From positions 134,101 to 198,100 of the forward strand of contig JACRFB010000010.1 in the NCBI GenBank assembly GCA_016218045.1: a DNA stretch of 64,000 nucleotides. Reading direction: 5' to 3'. Shown here piece after piece: positions 1-8,681 of the stretch; within the stretch, counting starts at the first letter, position 1, and the number at the start of each line of letters is the position of its first letter. The translations under genes were made by a program, and so were the position numbers. The stretch is from Ignavibacteriota bacterium (GTDB lineage Bacteria; Bacteroidota; Ignavibacteria; SZUA-365). The notes beneath the pieces are model-generated. The model did no database searches. It worked only from the letters and a program-made list of their open reading frames with translations, and had not been told where the DNA came from.

Positions 1-47
1 GGGACGAATTCGTGACGATCCGCGCATTTTGACATTGGGAGGGCAGG

Positions 48-581
48 ATGTACATTCAGTGCCTCACCACACACAATAATGGGCGCGCCATGCCTGAGCT
101 TCGCAGCGACATGATACAGTGCCATGTCTGCCGTCCTTCCCCGGATGGTTCGTATGAGCATTTGGTTTTGCAGCGCTCGAGTGATGAGGAAGTGTATCCT
201 GATGTCTGGCAGGTTGTCACCGGAACGATCGATTCCGGTGAATCGGCAGTTGACACCGCCCGCCGGGAATTGATGGAAGAAACAGGACTGGTGCCGCTAT
301 CGCTCCATGTAGCACCTACAACCGCCACGTTTTACTCGATGCGAACAGACACCGTGCACATCATTCCCGTCTTCGCGGCAATTGTCACCCGCGACGCGCG
401 CATCCGTCTTTCATCGGAACATCAGGCGGGCGAGTGGCTCGCAGCGGATGACGCGGCCTCCCGCCTGTTGATCCCGTCACATCGAGAGTCGCTGCGCATT
501 GTTCGCGAACACATACTCGGCAACCCCGTACTTGCTGATCTACTCACCATCCCCGTCGTGATACCACCGGTCACACCTTAG
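48..581 (+). CDS. NUDIX hydrolase, NudB-like
   Basis: This 177-residue protein should hydrolyse a nucleoside diphosphate linked to another group, most likely a (deoxy)nucleoside triphosphate or dihydroneopterin triphosphate. A complete Nudix box runs from Gly59 to Leu81 and fits GX5EX7REUXEEXGU exactly, with Glu65, Arg73, Glu74, Glu77 and Glu78 supplying the metal-binding helix. The overall pattern (LVLQR, DVWQVVTG, then the box) resembles NudB-type enzymes, but substrate cannot be read from sequence. The start at 48 follows a GGGAGGG Shine-Dalgarno site; an internal ATG at 90 is possible and would remove a poorly conserved leader. The lipoprotein gene begins 9 bases after the stop, so the two are probably co-transcribed. 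Bases 1-32 may be the tail of a preceding gene (reading DEFVTIRAF and a stop), but that cannot be confirmed. Confidence 0.9.
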   Translation: MYIQCLTTHNNGRAMPELRSDMIQCHVCRPSPDGSYEHLVLQRSSDEEVYPDVWQVVTGTIDSGESAVDTARRELMEETGLVPLSLHVAPTTATFYSMRTDTVHIIPVFAAIVTRDARIRLSSEHQAGEWLAADDAASRLLIPSHRESLRIVREHILGNPVLADLLTIPVVIPPVTP

Positions 582-590
582 GAGGAAACC

Positions 591-1361
591 ATGCGCTTGC
601 GCCAGCATTACTTCTCATTCATCGCCGCACTCATCGTTTTGGTCAGCGGTATTTCAGGTTGTTCATTTACCACCGCTCATTTCGAGGAGGCCACGCTCGC
701 CCGCAGCATCGGCGAGAACAAGGAGCCGATCGAACGGGTTCAGAGCTTTCATCGTTGCGACCGTACGATGTATTGCACCGTGAAAATGGCAAACACGCCG
801 CAGGACACCAAGGTCAAGGCCGTCTGGCGCCATTTACCCGAGGGCGGCTCAGCGGAAATCCTCGACTCGTCCGAGGTCACAGTGGCGTCCGATGTATGGA
901 TCGCTTTCCATCTCGCGATTTCCCGCGACGGCTGGGTGTACGGCAAGTACAGCGTCGAACTTTTCATTGATGGGAAATCCGCGCAGACCCTGTCCTTCAA
1001 TGTCGAACCCATGTTCAAGGACGGCCTGATCCGCGAGGCAACCATCGCATCTGCTGTTGGCGAGGACCAGTATCCGCAGGACCGCACGGCGACATTCGCG
1101 ACAACACCCGCGGTGGTGTATGCCGTGATCAATACGGCGGATGCTCCCGAAGGCAGTGTCTTTTCCGCGCGCTGGTATGCAAAGGATGCCGCGGGAACAC
1201 AGCAGGACATTGTATCGACGGACTTCCCTTTCGCGGGTTCGGGATGGATCGCCTTTTCGCTGCGGCCCTCGGGCAATTTTCCACCCGGCACGTATTATTG
1301 CGATATTGCGGTGAACGGCACGACCGCTAACACACAATCTTTCACCATCGGCACACCATGA
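591..1361 (+). CDS. Lipoprotein with two tandem homologous domains
   Basis: This 256-residue protein has a lipoprotein signal peptide ending in a clear lipobox (ISGC, Cys24), so it should be lipidated and envelope-anchored. The mature part is an internal duplication: one unit begins ATLARSIGENKEP and the second begins ATIASAVGEDQYP, each followed by a stretch with aromatic and threonine residues typical of a beta-sandwich. The start is supported by an AGGAGG site six bases upstream. I do not recognise a named family and assign no function. The stop overlaps the ATG of the next gene (ATGA), implying translational coupling to the receiver-like protein. Confidence 0.75.
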   Translation: MRLRQHYFSFIAALIVLVSGISGCSFTTAHFEEATLARSIGENKEPIERVQSFHRCDRTMYCTVKMANTPQDTKVKAVWRHLPEGGSAEILDSSEVTVASDVWIAFHLAISRDGWVYGKYSVELFIDGKSAQTLSFNVEPMFKDGLIREATIASAVGEDQYPQDRTATFATTPAVVYAVINTADAPEGSVFSARWYAKDAAGTQQDIVSTDFPFAGSGWIAFSLRPSGNFPPGTYYCDIAVNGTTANTQSFTIGTP

Positions 1362-1729
1362 GCACCTCCGTATTAATCGGTATTCCGGATCTTCTCTTCA
1401 GTTCCAAAGTAAACGCGGTGGCGCGGCAACAGGGCATCCCTGTTGTCGCCACCTTTACAAAGCATGATCTCCTCTCGAAGGCGCACGGCGAAACTCCGTC
1501 GATGTTGATTCTGGATCTTAATGCCGACGCCCTCGCACCGCTGGAATCCGTCGCCGCGATGAAGAGTGATCCGCATACCCGCGGTATCGCAGTGGTCGGC
1601 TTCCAAACCCGCATTGACGAAACCCTGCGCACGTCGGCTGAAGAAGCGGGTTGTGATCTCGTACTCAGCCGGAGCCAATTCATTGAAGCGCTGCCCGATA
1701 TATTGAGCGGGAAACTGCTCAAACGCTGA
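1358..1729 (+). CDS. Receiver-like (degenerate response-regulator) protein
   Basis: This stand-alone 123-residue protein has the alternating beta/alpha pattern of a CheY-like receiver. Asp53 sits in the position of the phosphoacceptor (MLILDLN). The usual acidic pair after strand 1 is largely missing (VLIGIPD) and the conserved Lys near the end of strand 5 appears as Arg (LVLSRS), so normal phosphotransfer chemistry is doubtful. There is no output domain. It starts by ATGA overlap with the lipoprotein gene upstream and ends about 60 bases before the CIRCE element, so it belongs to the upstream operon, not the heat-shock operon. It could equally be a diverged receiver-fold protein with a scaffolding role. 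Confidence 0.6.
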   Translation: MSTSVLIGIPDLLFSSKVNAVARQQGIPVVATFTKHDLLSKAHGETPSMLILDLNADALAPLESVAAMKSDPHTRGIAVVGFQTRIDETLRTSAEEAGCDLVLSRSQFIEALPDILSGKLLKR

Positions 1730-1792
1730 TCGCGTTTCACCCACACCATCCGGGAACCGAAGGTTGCCCGTATCTTGTTGCCCATCAGAGTG

Positions 1793-1819
1793 TTAGCACT
1801 CGATGCCGACGAGTGCCAT
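1793..1819 (+). promoter_or_regulatory. CIRCE operator (HrcA binding site)
   Basis: The left arm TTAGCACTC (1793-1801) is a perfect half of the CIRCE consensus. It is followed by exactly 9 bases and the right arm GAGTGCCAT (1811-1819), which differs from GAGTGCTAA at two or three positions at its end. CIRCE is the binding site of the HrcA repressor, and hrcA is the next gene. The element ends one base before the TTG of the predicted promoter. Confidence 0.92.
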
Positions 1820-1820
1820 C

Positions 1821-1850
1821 TTGACGCACTTTGTGTATTTCCCTATTTTG
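1821..1850 (+). promoter_or_regulatory. Promoter of hrcA-grpE-dnaJ
   Basis: TTGAC at 1821 is followed, 20 bases after the TTG, by TATTTTG at 1844-1850. This matches the architecture seen at the tRNA and SRP RNA genes in this window. The CIRCE element lies directly upstream, so bound HrcA would cover the polymerase contact region. The leader to the hrcA start is about 60 bases. Confidence 0.6.
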
Positions 1851-1917
1851 CCCCGTGCTGTGTGTACGTCACACAGTGCGCAATGATGAATGAGAGAGCG
1901 GAACGAATCGCAATACC

Positions 1918-2970
1918 ATGACTGAGCAGGACCAGAGAGATCACTACGGATTGAACTCGCGCGAGCGTCTCGTGCTGCAGCATATTATCCGTCAGTACAT
2001 TTCGACGGCTAATCCTGTCGGCTCACGTACCGTCTCAAAGCAGGTGGAATTGAATCTGAGTCCGGCCTCGATCCGGAATATCATGTCAGATCTCGAGGAC
2101 AAGGGGCTCATCGGTCATCCGCACACATCCGCGGGCCGGATCCCGACAGACACAGGCTACCGCTGCTATGTCGATTCGATCATGCAGCAGGAATCCCTGA
2201 GCGCTCTGGAGATCGACATGATCGAAGCGCGGCTGGATGAGTCGCGCGGCTCGGTCGAGGATATTATCCGCGAGAGTTCACGGCTCTTGAGCCAGATATC
2301 GCATCAGCTTGCCATTGTCTCCGCGCCCGATGTCGGAAGCGGCCGCCTGGAACACATCGAACTGCTCTCCGTATCGAGCACGCGTATCATGGCGGTACTG
2401 TCCATCAGTTCCGGTTTTGTGAAAACGATCGTGATGGAAATCGCCGCCGAAGTGCCCCGCCATACCCTGCAGCAGTTGTCCTCGCTTCTGAACGAGCGGC
2501 TCGGAGGACTGACACTGCGGCAGATCCGCGAAACCTTCACCGACCGCATCCGCGATTCCCACATAGGGGAGCCCTCGCTCATTGAACTCTTTGTGCAATG
2601 GAGCGACCGCGTGTTTTCGGACTCACTCAACGACACGCGCCTCTATATCGAGGGAGTAGGCCTGATCTCGCAACAGCCGGAATTCGGCGACGCCGAACGG
2701 CTGCGCAACATCATCGAATTGGTGGAAAACAGAAACATCATCGTGCATGTCCTCGATAGCTGCACCGATGACACGGCATTGACGATACGTATCGGCCGCG
2801 AACTGGAAGACGAAAAACTTCGCGATTACAGCATCGTTGCCGCGCCCTACCGGGTGGGGCAGGTCGGCGGCACCATCAGCGTCGTCGGACCGAGGCGGAT
2901 GGATTATCCGCGCATGATCAGCGCCGTCGACGTTATTGCGCGCTGCATCTCCACATCTTTTCAGGAATGA
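1918..2970 (+). CDS. hrcA: Heat-inducible transcription repressor HrcA
   Basis: HrcA (350 residues, normal length) represses class I heat-shock genes by binding CIRCE and is kept active by the GroE chaperonin. The N-terminal winged helix is clear: LNSRERLVLQHIIRQYI, then NPVGSRTVSKQ and LSPASIRNIMSDLEDKGLI, followed by the conserved HPHTSAGRIPTDTGYR wing at about residues 65-80. The C-terminal GAF-like part is also conserved. It heads an operon with grpE and dnaJ and has a CIRCE element upstream, so it should be autoregulated. Its stop overlaps the grpE start. Confidence 0.97.
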   Translation: MTEQDQRDHYGLNSRERLVLQHIIRQYISTANPVGSRTVSKQVELNLSPASIRNIMSDLEDKGLIGHPHTSAGRIPTDTGYRCYVDSIMQQESLSALEIDMIEARLDESRGSVEDIIRESSRLLSQISHQLAIVSAPDVGSGRLEHIELLSVSSTRIMAVLSISSGFVKTIVMEIAAEVPRHTLQQLSSLLNERLGGLTLRQIRETFTDRIRDSHIGEPSLIELFVQWSDRVFSDSLNDTRLYIEGVGLISQQPEFGDAERLRNIIELVENRNIIVHVLDSCTDDTALTIRIGRELEDEKLRDYSIVAAPYRVGQVGGTISVVGPRRMDYPRMISAVDVIARCISTSFQE

Positions 2971-3518
2971 AAGTTTCCATGGACACCACACAATCATCCG
3001 ATCATGCTCCGGACGAAAACGAGGACCGCCTCGACGCACAGCAGGCCGACGACACGACGGCACAGCTCGCCGAGGCACAAACCTCCATCGATGCGCTGAA
3101 GGATCAATTGCTCCGCCGCGCGGCGGAATTCGAAAACTACAAACGCCGGACGCGCGAAGAGCAGCAGGCACTTGTCAAATACGGGAACGAGGGCCTTGTG
3201 CTCGAACTGCTCGCCGTGCTCGACGACTTCGAACGATCGATGAGGGCCGGCAAGGAGCATCCCGACTTCGACTCCTTCTACGCGGGAGTGGAACTCGTCC
3301 AAACGAAACTCCTCAAGACACTGGAGGCACGGGGGTTGAAGCGCATGCAGGCAGCAGGTCTGCCCTTCGATGTGGATTACCACGACGCGCTTCTGCAAGT
3401 ACCTTCGACCGAAGTCGAGCCGGGCACCATCCTCGATGAAATAGAGCCGGGATACATGTTGCACGAACGCGTGATTCGACACGCAAAAGTTACCGTCGCC
3501 TCGGCGCCGGCAGAATAA
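2967..3518 (+). CDS. grpE: Nucleotide exchange factor GrpE
   Basis: GrpE releases ADP from DnaK. The 183-residue protein has the usual acidic, variable N-terminus, a long coiled-coil (about residues 30-90, with [12 protein letters not shown] as the family hallmark) and the C-terminal beta domain containing GLKRM and FDVDYHDAL. The ATG at 2967 overlaps the hrcA stop; an ATG at 2979 (MDTTQSS) is an equally plausible start. dnaJ follows after 26 bases. dnaK is not in the window, so it must be encoded elsewhere. Confidence 0.95.
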   Translation: MKVSMDTTQSSDHAPDENEDRLDAQQADDTTAQLAEAQTSIDALKDQLLRRAAEFENYKRRTREEQQALVKYGNEGLVLELLAVLDDFERSMRAGKEHPDFDSFYAGVELVQTKLLKTLEARGLKRMQAAGLPFDVDYHDALLQVPSTEVEPGTILDEIEPGYMLHERVIRHAKVTVASAPAE

Positions 3519-3544
3519 CGAGCCATCAAAGCCGGGCGAAAAAC

Positions 3545-4702
3545 ATGAAACGAGATTATTACGAGGTGCTCGGCGTAGGCCGCTCTGCATCGATAGACGA
3601 GATTAAAAAGGCATACCGAAAACTGGCCATGCAATATCATCCGGACCGCAATCCGGATAATGCTGAAGCCGAGGAGAAGTTCAAAGAGGCCGCGGAGGCG
3701 TACGAGGTTCTGGGCAACGATGAAACCAGACGGCGCTACGATCAATTCGGGCATGAGGGCTTGCGAGGCGGCGGCCCGCAGGGATTCAACGACATCAATG
3801 ACATCTTCAGCCGCTTCGGCGACATTTTCGGCGGTGCATTCGGCGGCGGAATTTTTGAGGAGATGTTTGGTGGTGGAGCGCGATCCGGACGGCGCCGCGG
3901 ACAGACCGGCACGCCCGGCTCGGATCTTAAAATGCAGATTCAACTCACTCTCGAGGAAATCGCCGACGGCGTCGAGAAGACCATCAAGGTCAAGAAACAG
4001 AAGACCTGCGATACCTGTACGGGCAGCGGCGCGAAACCGGGAAGCTCGAAGAGCACATGCACATCGTGCAACGGCAGCGGCGTGCTGCGACAGATTTCAC
4101 GCTCCATCTTCGGGCAGATAGTATCAGAAGTTGCCTGTACAAATTGTGGTGGCGACGGGCAGATCATCCGAGATCTCTGCCCCGACTGTTCAGGTGAAGG
4201 ACGCGTGCAGGGTGATCAGACGCTGAAAATACGCGTGCCCGCGGGCGTGCACGAGGGGAATTACATCACACTGCAAGGCCAAGGAAATGCGGGGCGCCGC
4301 GGCGGTCAGGCGGGCGACATTCTCGTGTATATCCGCGAGGAGGAACACGAGTATTTCGTACGTGAAGAGGACGACGTGATCTACGAACTGCTGATTAGTT
4401 TTCCCGACGCAGTCCTGGGAACAGAGGTCGAGATCCCGACATTAAAAGGAAAATCGCGATTGAAAATTCCGGCCGGGACCAGCGCGGGACAGATTCTCCG
4501 CATGCGTGAGAAAGGCATCGCTCACCTGCAGGCGCGCGGTCGCGGTGATCTGCTCGTGCGGATTCACATTCATGTCCCGACGAATCTTTCCGGCAAGGCA
4601 AAGGATAAGATTCGGGAACTGAATTCCGTTTCAGGCGTACAACCTTCTGAGGCGCGCTCAAAGAAGGGTCTCTTCGGGTCCGTGTTCGACGCGTTCTCGT
4701 AA
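3545..4702 (+). CDS. dnaJ: Chaperone protein DnaJ
   Basis: This 385-residue type I Hsp40 stimulates DnaK ATPase activity and delivers unfolded substrates. In order it has a J domain (residues 1-70, HPD at 32-34), a Gly/Phe-rich linker, a zinc-binding domain with four complete CxxCxGxG repeats ([32 protein letters not shown]) and the C-terminal substrate-binding domains. All expected key residues are present. It is the third gene of the hrcA operon; the comEA-like gene starts about 50 bases downstream with no terminator between. Confidence 0.97.
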   Translation: MKRDYYEVLGVGRSASIDEIKKAYRKLAMQYHPDRNPDNAEAEEKFKEAAEAYEVLGNDETRRRYDQFGHEGLRGGGPQGFNDINDIFSRFGDIFGGAFGGGIFEEMFGGGARSGRRRGQTGTPGSDLKMQIQLTLEEIADGVEKTIKVKKQKTCDTCTGSGAKPGSSKSTCTSCNGSGVLRQISRSIFGQIVSEVACTNCGGDGQIIRDLCPDCSGEGRVQGDQTLKIRVPAGVHEGNYITLQGQGNAGRRGGQAGDILVYIREEEHEYFVREEDDVIYELLISFPDAVLGTEVEIPTLKGKSRLKIPAGTSAGQILRMREKGIAHLQARGRGDLLVRIHIHVPTNLSGKAKDKIRELNSVSGVQPSEARSKKGLFGSVFDAFS

Positions 4703-4754
4703 GAATCCGGGATAGGGCGTGCACCGCAGGCGCTCACAACGGGAGACACGTGTC

Positions 4755-5237
4755 ATGATGCAGAAATTTTTCGCGACAAGCCGACGCTTTGGTTTCACTC
4801 GGAACGAAGCGGTTGTTGTTTTATTCCTATCGATTACGGCCATGTGTGGCGGTCTCGTGCGGCTTTTCACACCGGCGGCGGAGAAACACTCACTAGCCGA
4901 TGCCTACAAACGGCACGATTCGGTATTTGCTGCGCGAAGCGCCGCGCTCGTGCCTCGAGAGAGTGATGGCGCAGTGACCACGCATCCCTCCTCGAGAGGA
5001 ACGGCACACGCTTCGGAGACACCCGCTGAGGCCTCCATCAATCTGAACACGGCCAGCGCGGAGAACCTTGCCACGCTCCCGGGTGTCGGGCCTTCAATTG
5101 CGCGGCGTATCATCGAATACCGCGATTCGCAGGGAATCTTCCAGGCGGTTGAAGACCTGATGAATGTAAAAGGTATCGGCCCCAAAAAATTTGAACGCAT
5201 AAAACCGTATCTTTCCACGGCTCTGACTCCAAAATAA
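4755..5237 (+). CDS. ComEA-like helix-hairpin-helix membrane protein
   Basis: This protein of about 160 residues has one N-terminal membrane helix (about residues 16-36) and a C-terminal tandem helix-hairpin-helix domain: INLNTASAENLATLPGVG, then AVEDLMNVKGIGPKKFERI. This is the ComEA arrangement, which binds double-stranded DNA outside the cytoplasmic membrane during natural transformation; related proteins exist with no proven uptake role. I chose the ATG at 4755 (the ATG at 4758 is equivalent), preceded by a GGGAGA site, over an upstream GTG at 4719. It lies between dnaJ and a PilM-like gene. Confidence 0.8.
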   Translation: MMQKFFATSRRFGFTRNEAVVVLFLSITAMCGGLVRLFTPAAEKHSLADAYKRHDSVFAARSAALVPRESDGAVTTHPSSRGTAHASETPAEASINLNTASAENLATLPGVGPSIARRIIEYRDSQGIFQAVEDLMNVKGIGPKKFERIKPYLSTALTPK

Positions 5238-5273
5238 CGGACACAACGCTGACAGCGCAGGCCCCATTCCCGC

Positions 5274-6197
5274 ATGGCATTGAGACATCATATCGGCATC
5301 GAGATAACGCGCGCGGAGTTCCGACTCGTCGAAATTCGCATGAACGACGGCCTCGTGGTCGTGCTGCGTTGCGGCGTCTATCCGACCACACACGCGTTTG
5401 GATCCTCTTTGCTGCATCAGGTTCCCTTCGATCACGCGCTCGCGAAGAGTTTTGTACACGACGCGTCGATCATGTTCCATGAACGAGCCCTGTTTGCATC
5501 CCACATGTCGATAGTCGTACCGGACCACGCGGCTGTGCTCACGGTCCTGCCCGTGGAAGAACGATTCCCGGAAGCGGATCTGCAGGAACATCTCCAGTGG
5601 GAATGCGCAACGTTGTCAGGCCTGCCCGAGGGGACAAGATTCCGGGTCCGTACACGGGAGGCGGGCAGAAGCGGCGACCAGCGCCTCAGGTTGCTTGCGG
5701 GCATGCCGCAGACAACGATCGATTTCCTGACGGCCACTTTCTCGCATTTGACCTTTGCCGTTCACGCGATCGAAGTCGAACACCTCCTGTTTGAATCGAT
5801 GCTTCCGGCGCCCGCAGATGGCGCCACACCCGCACGTGCCGTGCTCGGCATGCACGAACATCTCTGCACCTCGAGCATTGTATCGGATGCACATCCGGCC
5901 GGACTCAGGTCGGTAGCCGTCGACACTTCAGAGACACGGATCCGCACGGCCCTGCATTCATTGCGCGCGGTGTTGCAGAACACGGACGCCACCATCGACG
6001 AGGCCTTTGTCTTCGGTCAACACGGAGACGAACGGGCCCGCGCCGAGCTTGCTTCGGTGACAGGCATTCCCGTTCGCACCTTCAATCCGATGCGGGCTGT
6101 CACCTTTCTTTCGGGCGCCGAAGCGGCACACGCGGGCGCATTTCCACCGCATACGTTCAATTCCGCCTTGCTTGCCGCGGTGAAGGGCGCGTCATGA
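5274..6197 (+). CDS. PilM-like (actin-fold) protein, tentative
   Basis: This 307-residue soluble protein has an N-terminal HHIGIEIT strand followed by FRLVEIRMNDG, reminiscent of the first phosphate-binding strand of actin-like PilM/EpsL pilus-assembly proteins. The central part (VPDHAAVLTVLPVE, then LQEHLQWE) also resembles the PilM arrangement of a catalytic-side loop followed by a helix. No Walker motifs are visible. Its position after a ComEA-like gene would suit a role in a type IV pilus or DNA-uptake machine, but other pilus genes are absent. The stop overlaps the rsmD start by 4 bases. The assignment is by pattern only. Confidence 0.45.
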   Translation: MALRHHIGIEITRAEFRLVEIRMNDGLVVVLRCGVYPTTHAFGSSLLHQVPFDHALAKSFVHDASIMFHERALFASHMSIVVPDHAAVLTVLPVEERFPEADLQEHLQWECATLSGLPEGTRFRVRTREAGRSGDQRLRLLAGMPQTTIDFLTATFSHLTFAVHAIEVEHLLFESMLPAPADGATPARAVLGMHEHLCTSSIVSDAHPAGLRSVAVDTSETRIRTALHSLRAVLQNTDATIDEAFVFGQHGDERARAELASVTGIPVRTFNPMRAVTFLSGAEAAHAGAFPPHTFNSALLAAVKGAS

Positions 6198-6763
6198 GAG
6201 TCATCGCCGGAGATTATGGCGGACGCACTCTCCATCCGCCTCGTGGACGCGACTTTCGTCCCACCACCGATCGTGTGAAAGAGACTATGTTCAACATCCT
6301 ATCCAATCGCGTTTCGTGGGAGGATGCACGCGTCTGCGATCTGTTCGCTGGTTCGGGAAGTCTCGGCATCGAGGCGTTGAGCCGTGGCGCTGGATCGGCG
6401 GTATTTGTGGAAAAGGACAGGGATTCGCTCGCTGTTTTAAAAGCGAATATCGCCGCACTTCATCTTGAGGACCGCTGCACGGTGGTGCCGGTGCCGGTGG
6501 AGCGATGGCTCACAAGCAACACCACCGTGTTCGATGTTGTGTTCGCCGATCCGCCCTATAATTACAGCGCGTATGACGCCCTGCTCCTGCCTGTTGCTGA
6601 AGGCCGCTGCCTGGTGGAAGACGGCGTCCTTTGCATCGAGCATGCACGCGGGACGCAGTTTGACGATGCCGTGTCCGGAGTCCGGCTCGACAGTCGTATC
6701 ATCGGCGATACCGCGCTTACGTTTGTTTCTCGTTCAGACAGCAGCCCGGAGGAAACACGATGA
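6194..6763 (+). CDS. rsmD: 16S rRNA (guanine966-N2)-methyltransferase RsmD
   Basis: RsmD methylates the N2 position of G966 in 16S rRNA using S-adenosylmethionine. The 189-residue protein begins with the family signature MRVIAGDYGGR and RPTTDRVKETMFNIL. It carries the SAM-binding loop DLFAGSGSLGIEALSRGA (about residues 46-63) and the catalytic DPPY motif at about residue 118. Length and architecture are standard. It is coupled by ATGA overlaps to the genes on both sides; the rsmD-coaD pairing is common in bacteria. Confidence 0.96.
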   Translation: MRVIAGDYGGRTLHPPRGRDFRPTTDRVKETMFNILSNRVSWEDARVCDLFAGSGSLGIEALSRGAGSAVFVEKDRDSLAVLKANIAALHLEDRCTVVPVPVERWLTSNTTVFDVVFADPPYNYSAYDALLLPVAEGRCLVEDGVLCIEHARGTQFDDAVSGVRLDSRIIGDTALTFVSRSDSSPEETR

Positions 6764-7242
6764 AGACGGCCGTCTATCCCGGCTCCTTCGATCCCGTCAC
6801 AAACGGACACATCGATGTGCTTGAACGCGCGCTCGAGATCTTTGATACAGTCATCGTGACAGTAGCGGTCAACTCCTCGAAAAGTACGCTGTTCACGATC
6901 GACGAACGTGTAGGCCTGCTTGAAGAAGCGGTGGCCGGATATGATCGGGTGAAAGTGGACCGCTTCGAGGGGCTTATAGTCGACTACGCAACACGACAGG
7001 GTGCCGTGGCGCTGGTGCGTGGATTGCGGGCGGTTTCGGATTTTGAATACGAATTCCAAATCGCCCTGATGAACAGAAAAATCGCGGGCAATCTCGAAAC
7101 TGTCTTCCTGATGCCGAATGAAAAATATACATACCTGAATTCGTCCATCATTCGTGAACTCGCGCGGCTTCATACCGACGTATCGGATTTTGTTCCCCCT
7201 AATGTCCGTGATGCGTTGATCGGGCGATTCCGCGAAACCTGA
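6760..7242 (+). CDS. coaD: Phosphopantetheine adenylyltransferase CoaD
   Basis: CoaD transfers AMP from ATP to 4'-phosphopantetheine, the penultimate step of coenzyme A synthesis. The 160-residue protein has the nucleotidyltransferase signature YPGSFDPVTNGHID (a TxGH motif) at residues 5-18 and the second ATP-binding motif NSSIIRELA near residue 128. It starts with an ATGA overlap of the rsmD stop. There is no obvious terminator after it; the fmdB-like gene follows after about 70 bases. Confidence 0.97.
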   Translation: MKTAVYPGSFDPVTNGHIDVLERALEIFDTVIVTVAVNSSKSTLFTIDERVGLLEEAVAGYDRVKVDRFEGLIVDYATRQGAVALVRGLRAVSDFEYEFQIALMNRKIAGNLETVFLMPNEKYTYLNSSIIRELARLHTDVSDFVPPNVRDALIGRFRET

Positions 7243-7315
7243 TCGGTGCCCGGCTCATCATATCAGGTACCATTGATTCACCCGTACCACCTTGTAGCGA
7301 AAGAAGGATACACCA

Positions 7316-7630
7316 ATGCCAACGTACGAATACAGATGCGACTCCTGCGGACACCTCTTCGAGAAGTTCCAGACCATGAAGGATGATCCTCTGAAGGATT
7401 GTCCATCATGCGGAGCACCCGCATTGCAACGTCTCATCGGCGCGGGTGCGGGACTCCTTTTCAAGGGGACGGGATTTTACCTCACCGATTATCGTAAATC
7501 GGCGACGCAGCCCGCGTCCGCATCTTCATCGTCGACATCGGAAAAAAAGGAAACCCATTCATCTTCCTCGAACTCCGCATCCAGCGCTCCGTCATCATCA
7601 ACACCACCCGCGGCATCGGAGAAATCGTAA
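7316..7630 (+). CDS. FmdB-family zinc-ribbon protein
   Basis: This small 104-residue protein has an N-terminal FmdB/CxxC regulatory-type zinc ribbon: MPTYEYRCDSCGH, then CPSCGAP, giving two CxxC knuckles, followed by GAGLLFKGTGFYLTDYR as in other family members. The rest is a low-complexity Ser/Pro/Ala tail. The role of the family is poorly defined; it was first noted near formamidase genes. The start is supported by a GAAGGA site. The gene converges on the minus-strand heptosyltransferase gene only 31 bases away; a short CCGGC/GCCGG hairpin lies between them. Confidence 0.85.
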   Translation: MPTYEYRCDSCGHLFEKFQTMKDDPLKDCPSCGAPALQRLIGAGAGLLFKGTGFYLTDYRKSATQPASASSSSTSEKKETHSSSSNSASSAPSSSTPPAASEKS

Positions 7631-7661
7631 CACCGCATTCCGGCTCAATGCCGGCAGGCAT

Positions 7662-8681
7662 TCAGGGTGACGTGCCCGCGGCGAGCAACCGTCTCGCTGC
7701 AGCGACGACACGGTCGGATCCCAGCAATTCCATACATTCAAACGTGCCTATGGGGCAGCGGTTCCCACCGTGTATTGCACAAGGCCTGCAGGAAAGATCG
7801 GTCCGCTCGACAATTTCGTGTGATACTCCGTACGGCGCGAAACCGAATCGTGGTGCGGTGGGTCCGTAAATGTCGACGACGGGGGTGCCGACCGCAACGG
7901 CAATGTGTACGGGAGCGCTGTCATTGCTGACAAGAAGACGCGCACGCGCAATGAGAGCGGCGGTGGACTGGAAGCGCAGCACCCCGGCTGCATTGACGCA
8001 GACGCCGGGTCCCGCGGCCGCCTCGACAGCAACACAGACGGCAGCGTCATCGGGTCCACCTATCAGTATAACAGCGTGCTCTATTGAGAGCGCTATTGCC
8101 GTTTCCGCGAAGCCGCGGATGGTCCATCTTTTTGTCGCCCACACGGATCCGGGTGCAAGACACACGTAGGGCGTATCACCTACGGTGTCGCTCACAAAAC
8201 GCGCAGCGTCTTCCACGTCTCTGGGCGAGGGAGCGAGCAGCGGCTGCGCGTTCCTGTCGACGCGAGCATCTATACATGCGAGCAAATCAAGGTTTCGCTG
8301 CACCTCATGCGCATCCTTCCGGTAGGGCACGGCATCGGTAAACAGCCAACTGCCGGCCGAGCGGTCGAACGCCACACGCCGCGGGGCACCCGTGGCAAAC
8401 GCGAGCAGCGCACTGCGCACCGATCGATGCGGGCACAATACCAGCGAATAGCCGGTTGCGCGTAGCCGTCGGGCAAGCGCCGTCATGCTTTCGCGTCCGC
8501 GTTTGTTATAGACGATCACCTGGTGCACATCCGGGTGTCCTTCAACGAGTGCTGCTGTCGCCGGGATGCACAGGAGATCGATTCGTGCGCCGGGGAGGAG
8601 CCGCGCGGCCTCCTGAACAAGCGGGAGCGCGAGGATCAGATCACCCGCAAATGCGGTCTGTATTACAAGGACACGAGTCAC
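7662..8681 (-). CDS. Glycosyltransferase family 9 (ADP-heptose:LPS heptosyltransferase-like)
   Basis: This 339-residue protein belongs to the WaaF/WaaC family, which adds heptose to the LPS inner core on the cytoplasmic face. The start region VTRVLVIQTAFAGDLILALP is the family's N-terminal acceptor-site strand. The C-terminal half has the donor-binding segments LAPGSVWATKRW and LLVSNDSAPVHIAVAVGTP. I chose the GTG at 8681 because it overlaps the stop of the upstream acyltransferase gene (GTGA) and directly precedes the conserved start; the frame stays open further upstream but there overlaps that gene. The sugar donor cannot be confirmed from sequence. Confidence 0.88.
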   Translation of the reverse strand: MTRVLVIQTAFAGDLILALPLVQEAARLLPGARIDLLCIPATAALVEGHPDVHQVIVYNKRGRESMTALARRLRATGYSLVLCPHRSVRSALLAFATGAPRRVAFDRSAGSWLFTDAVPYRKDAHEVQRNLDLLACIDARVDRNAQPLLAPSPRDVEDAARFVSDTVGDTPYVCLAPGSVWATKRWTIRGFAETAIALSIEHAVILIGGPDDAAVCVAVEAAAGPGVCVNAAGVLRFQSTAALIARARLLVSNDSAPVHIAVAVGTPVVDIYGPTAPRFGFAPYGVSHEIVERTDLSCRPCAIHGGNRCPIGTFECMELLGSDRVVAAARRLLAAGTSP

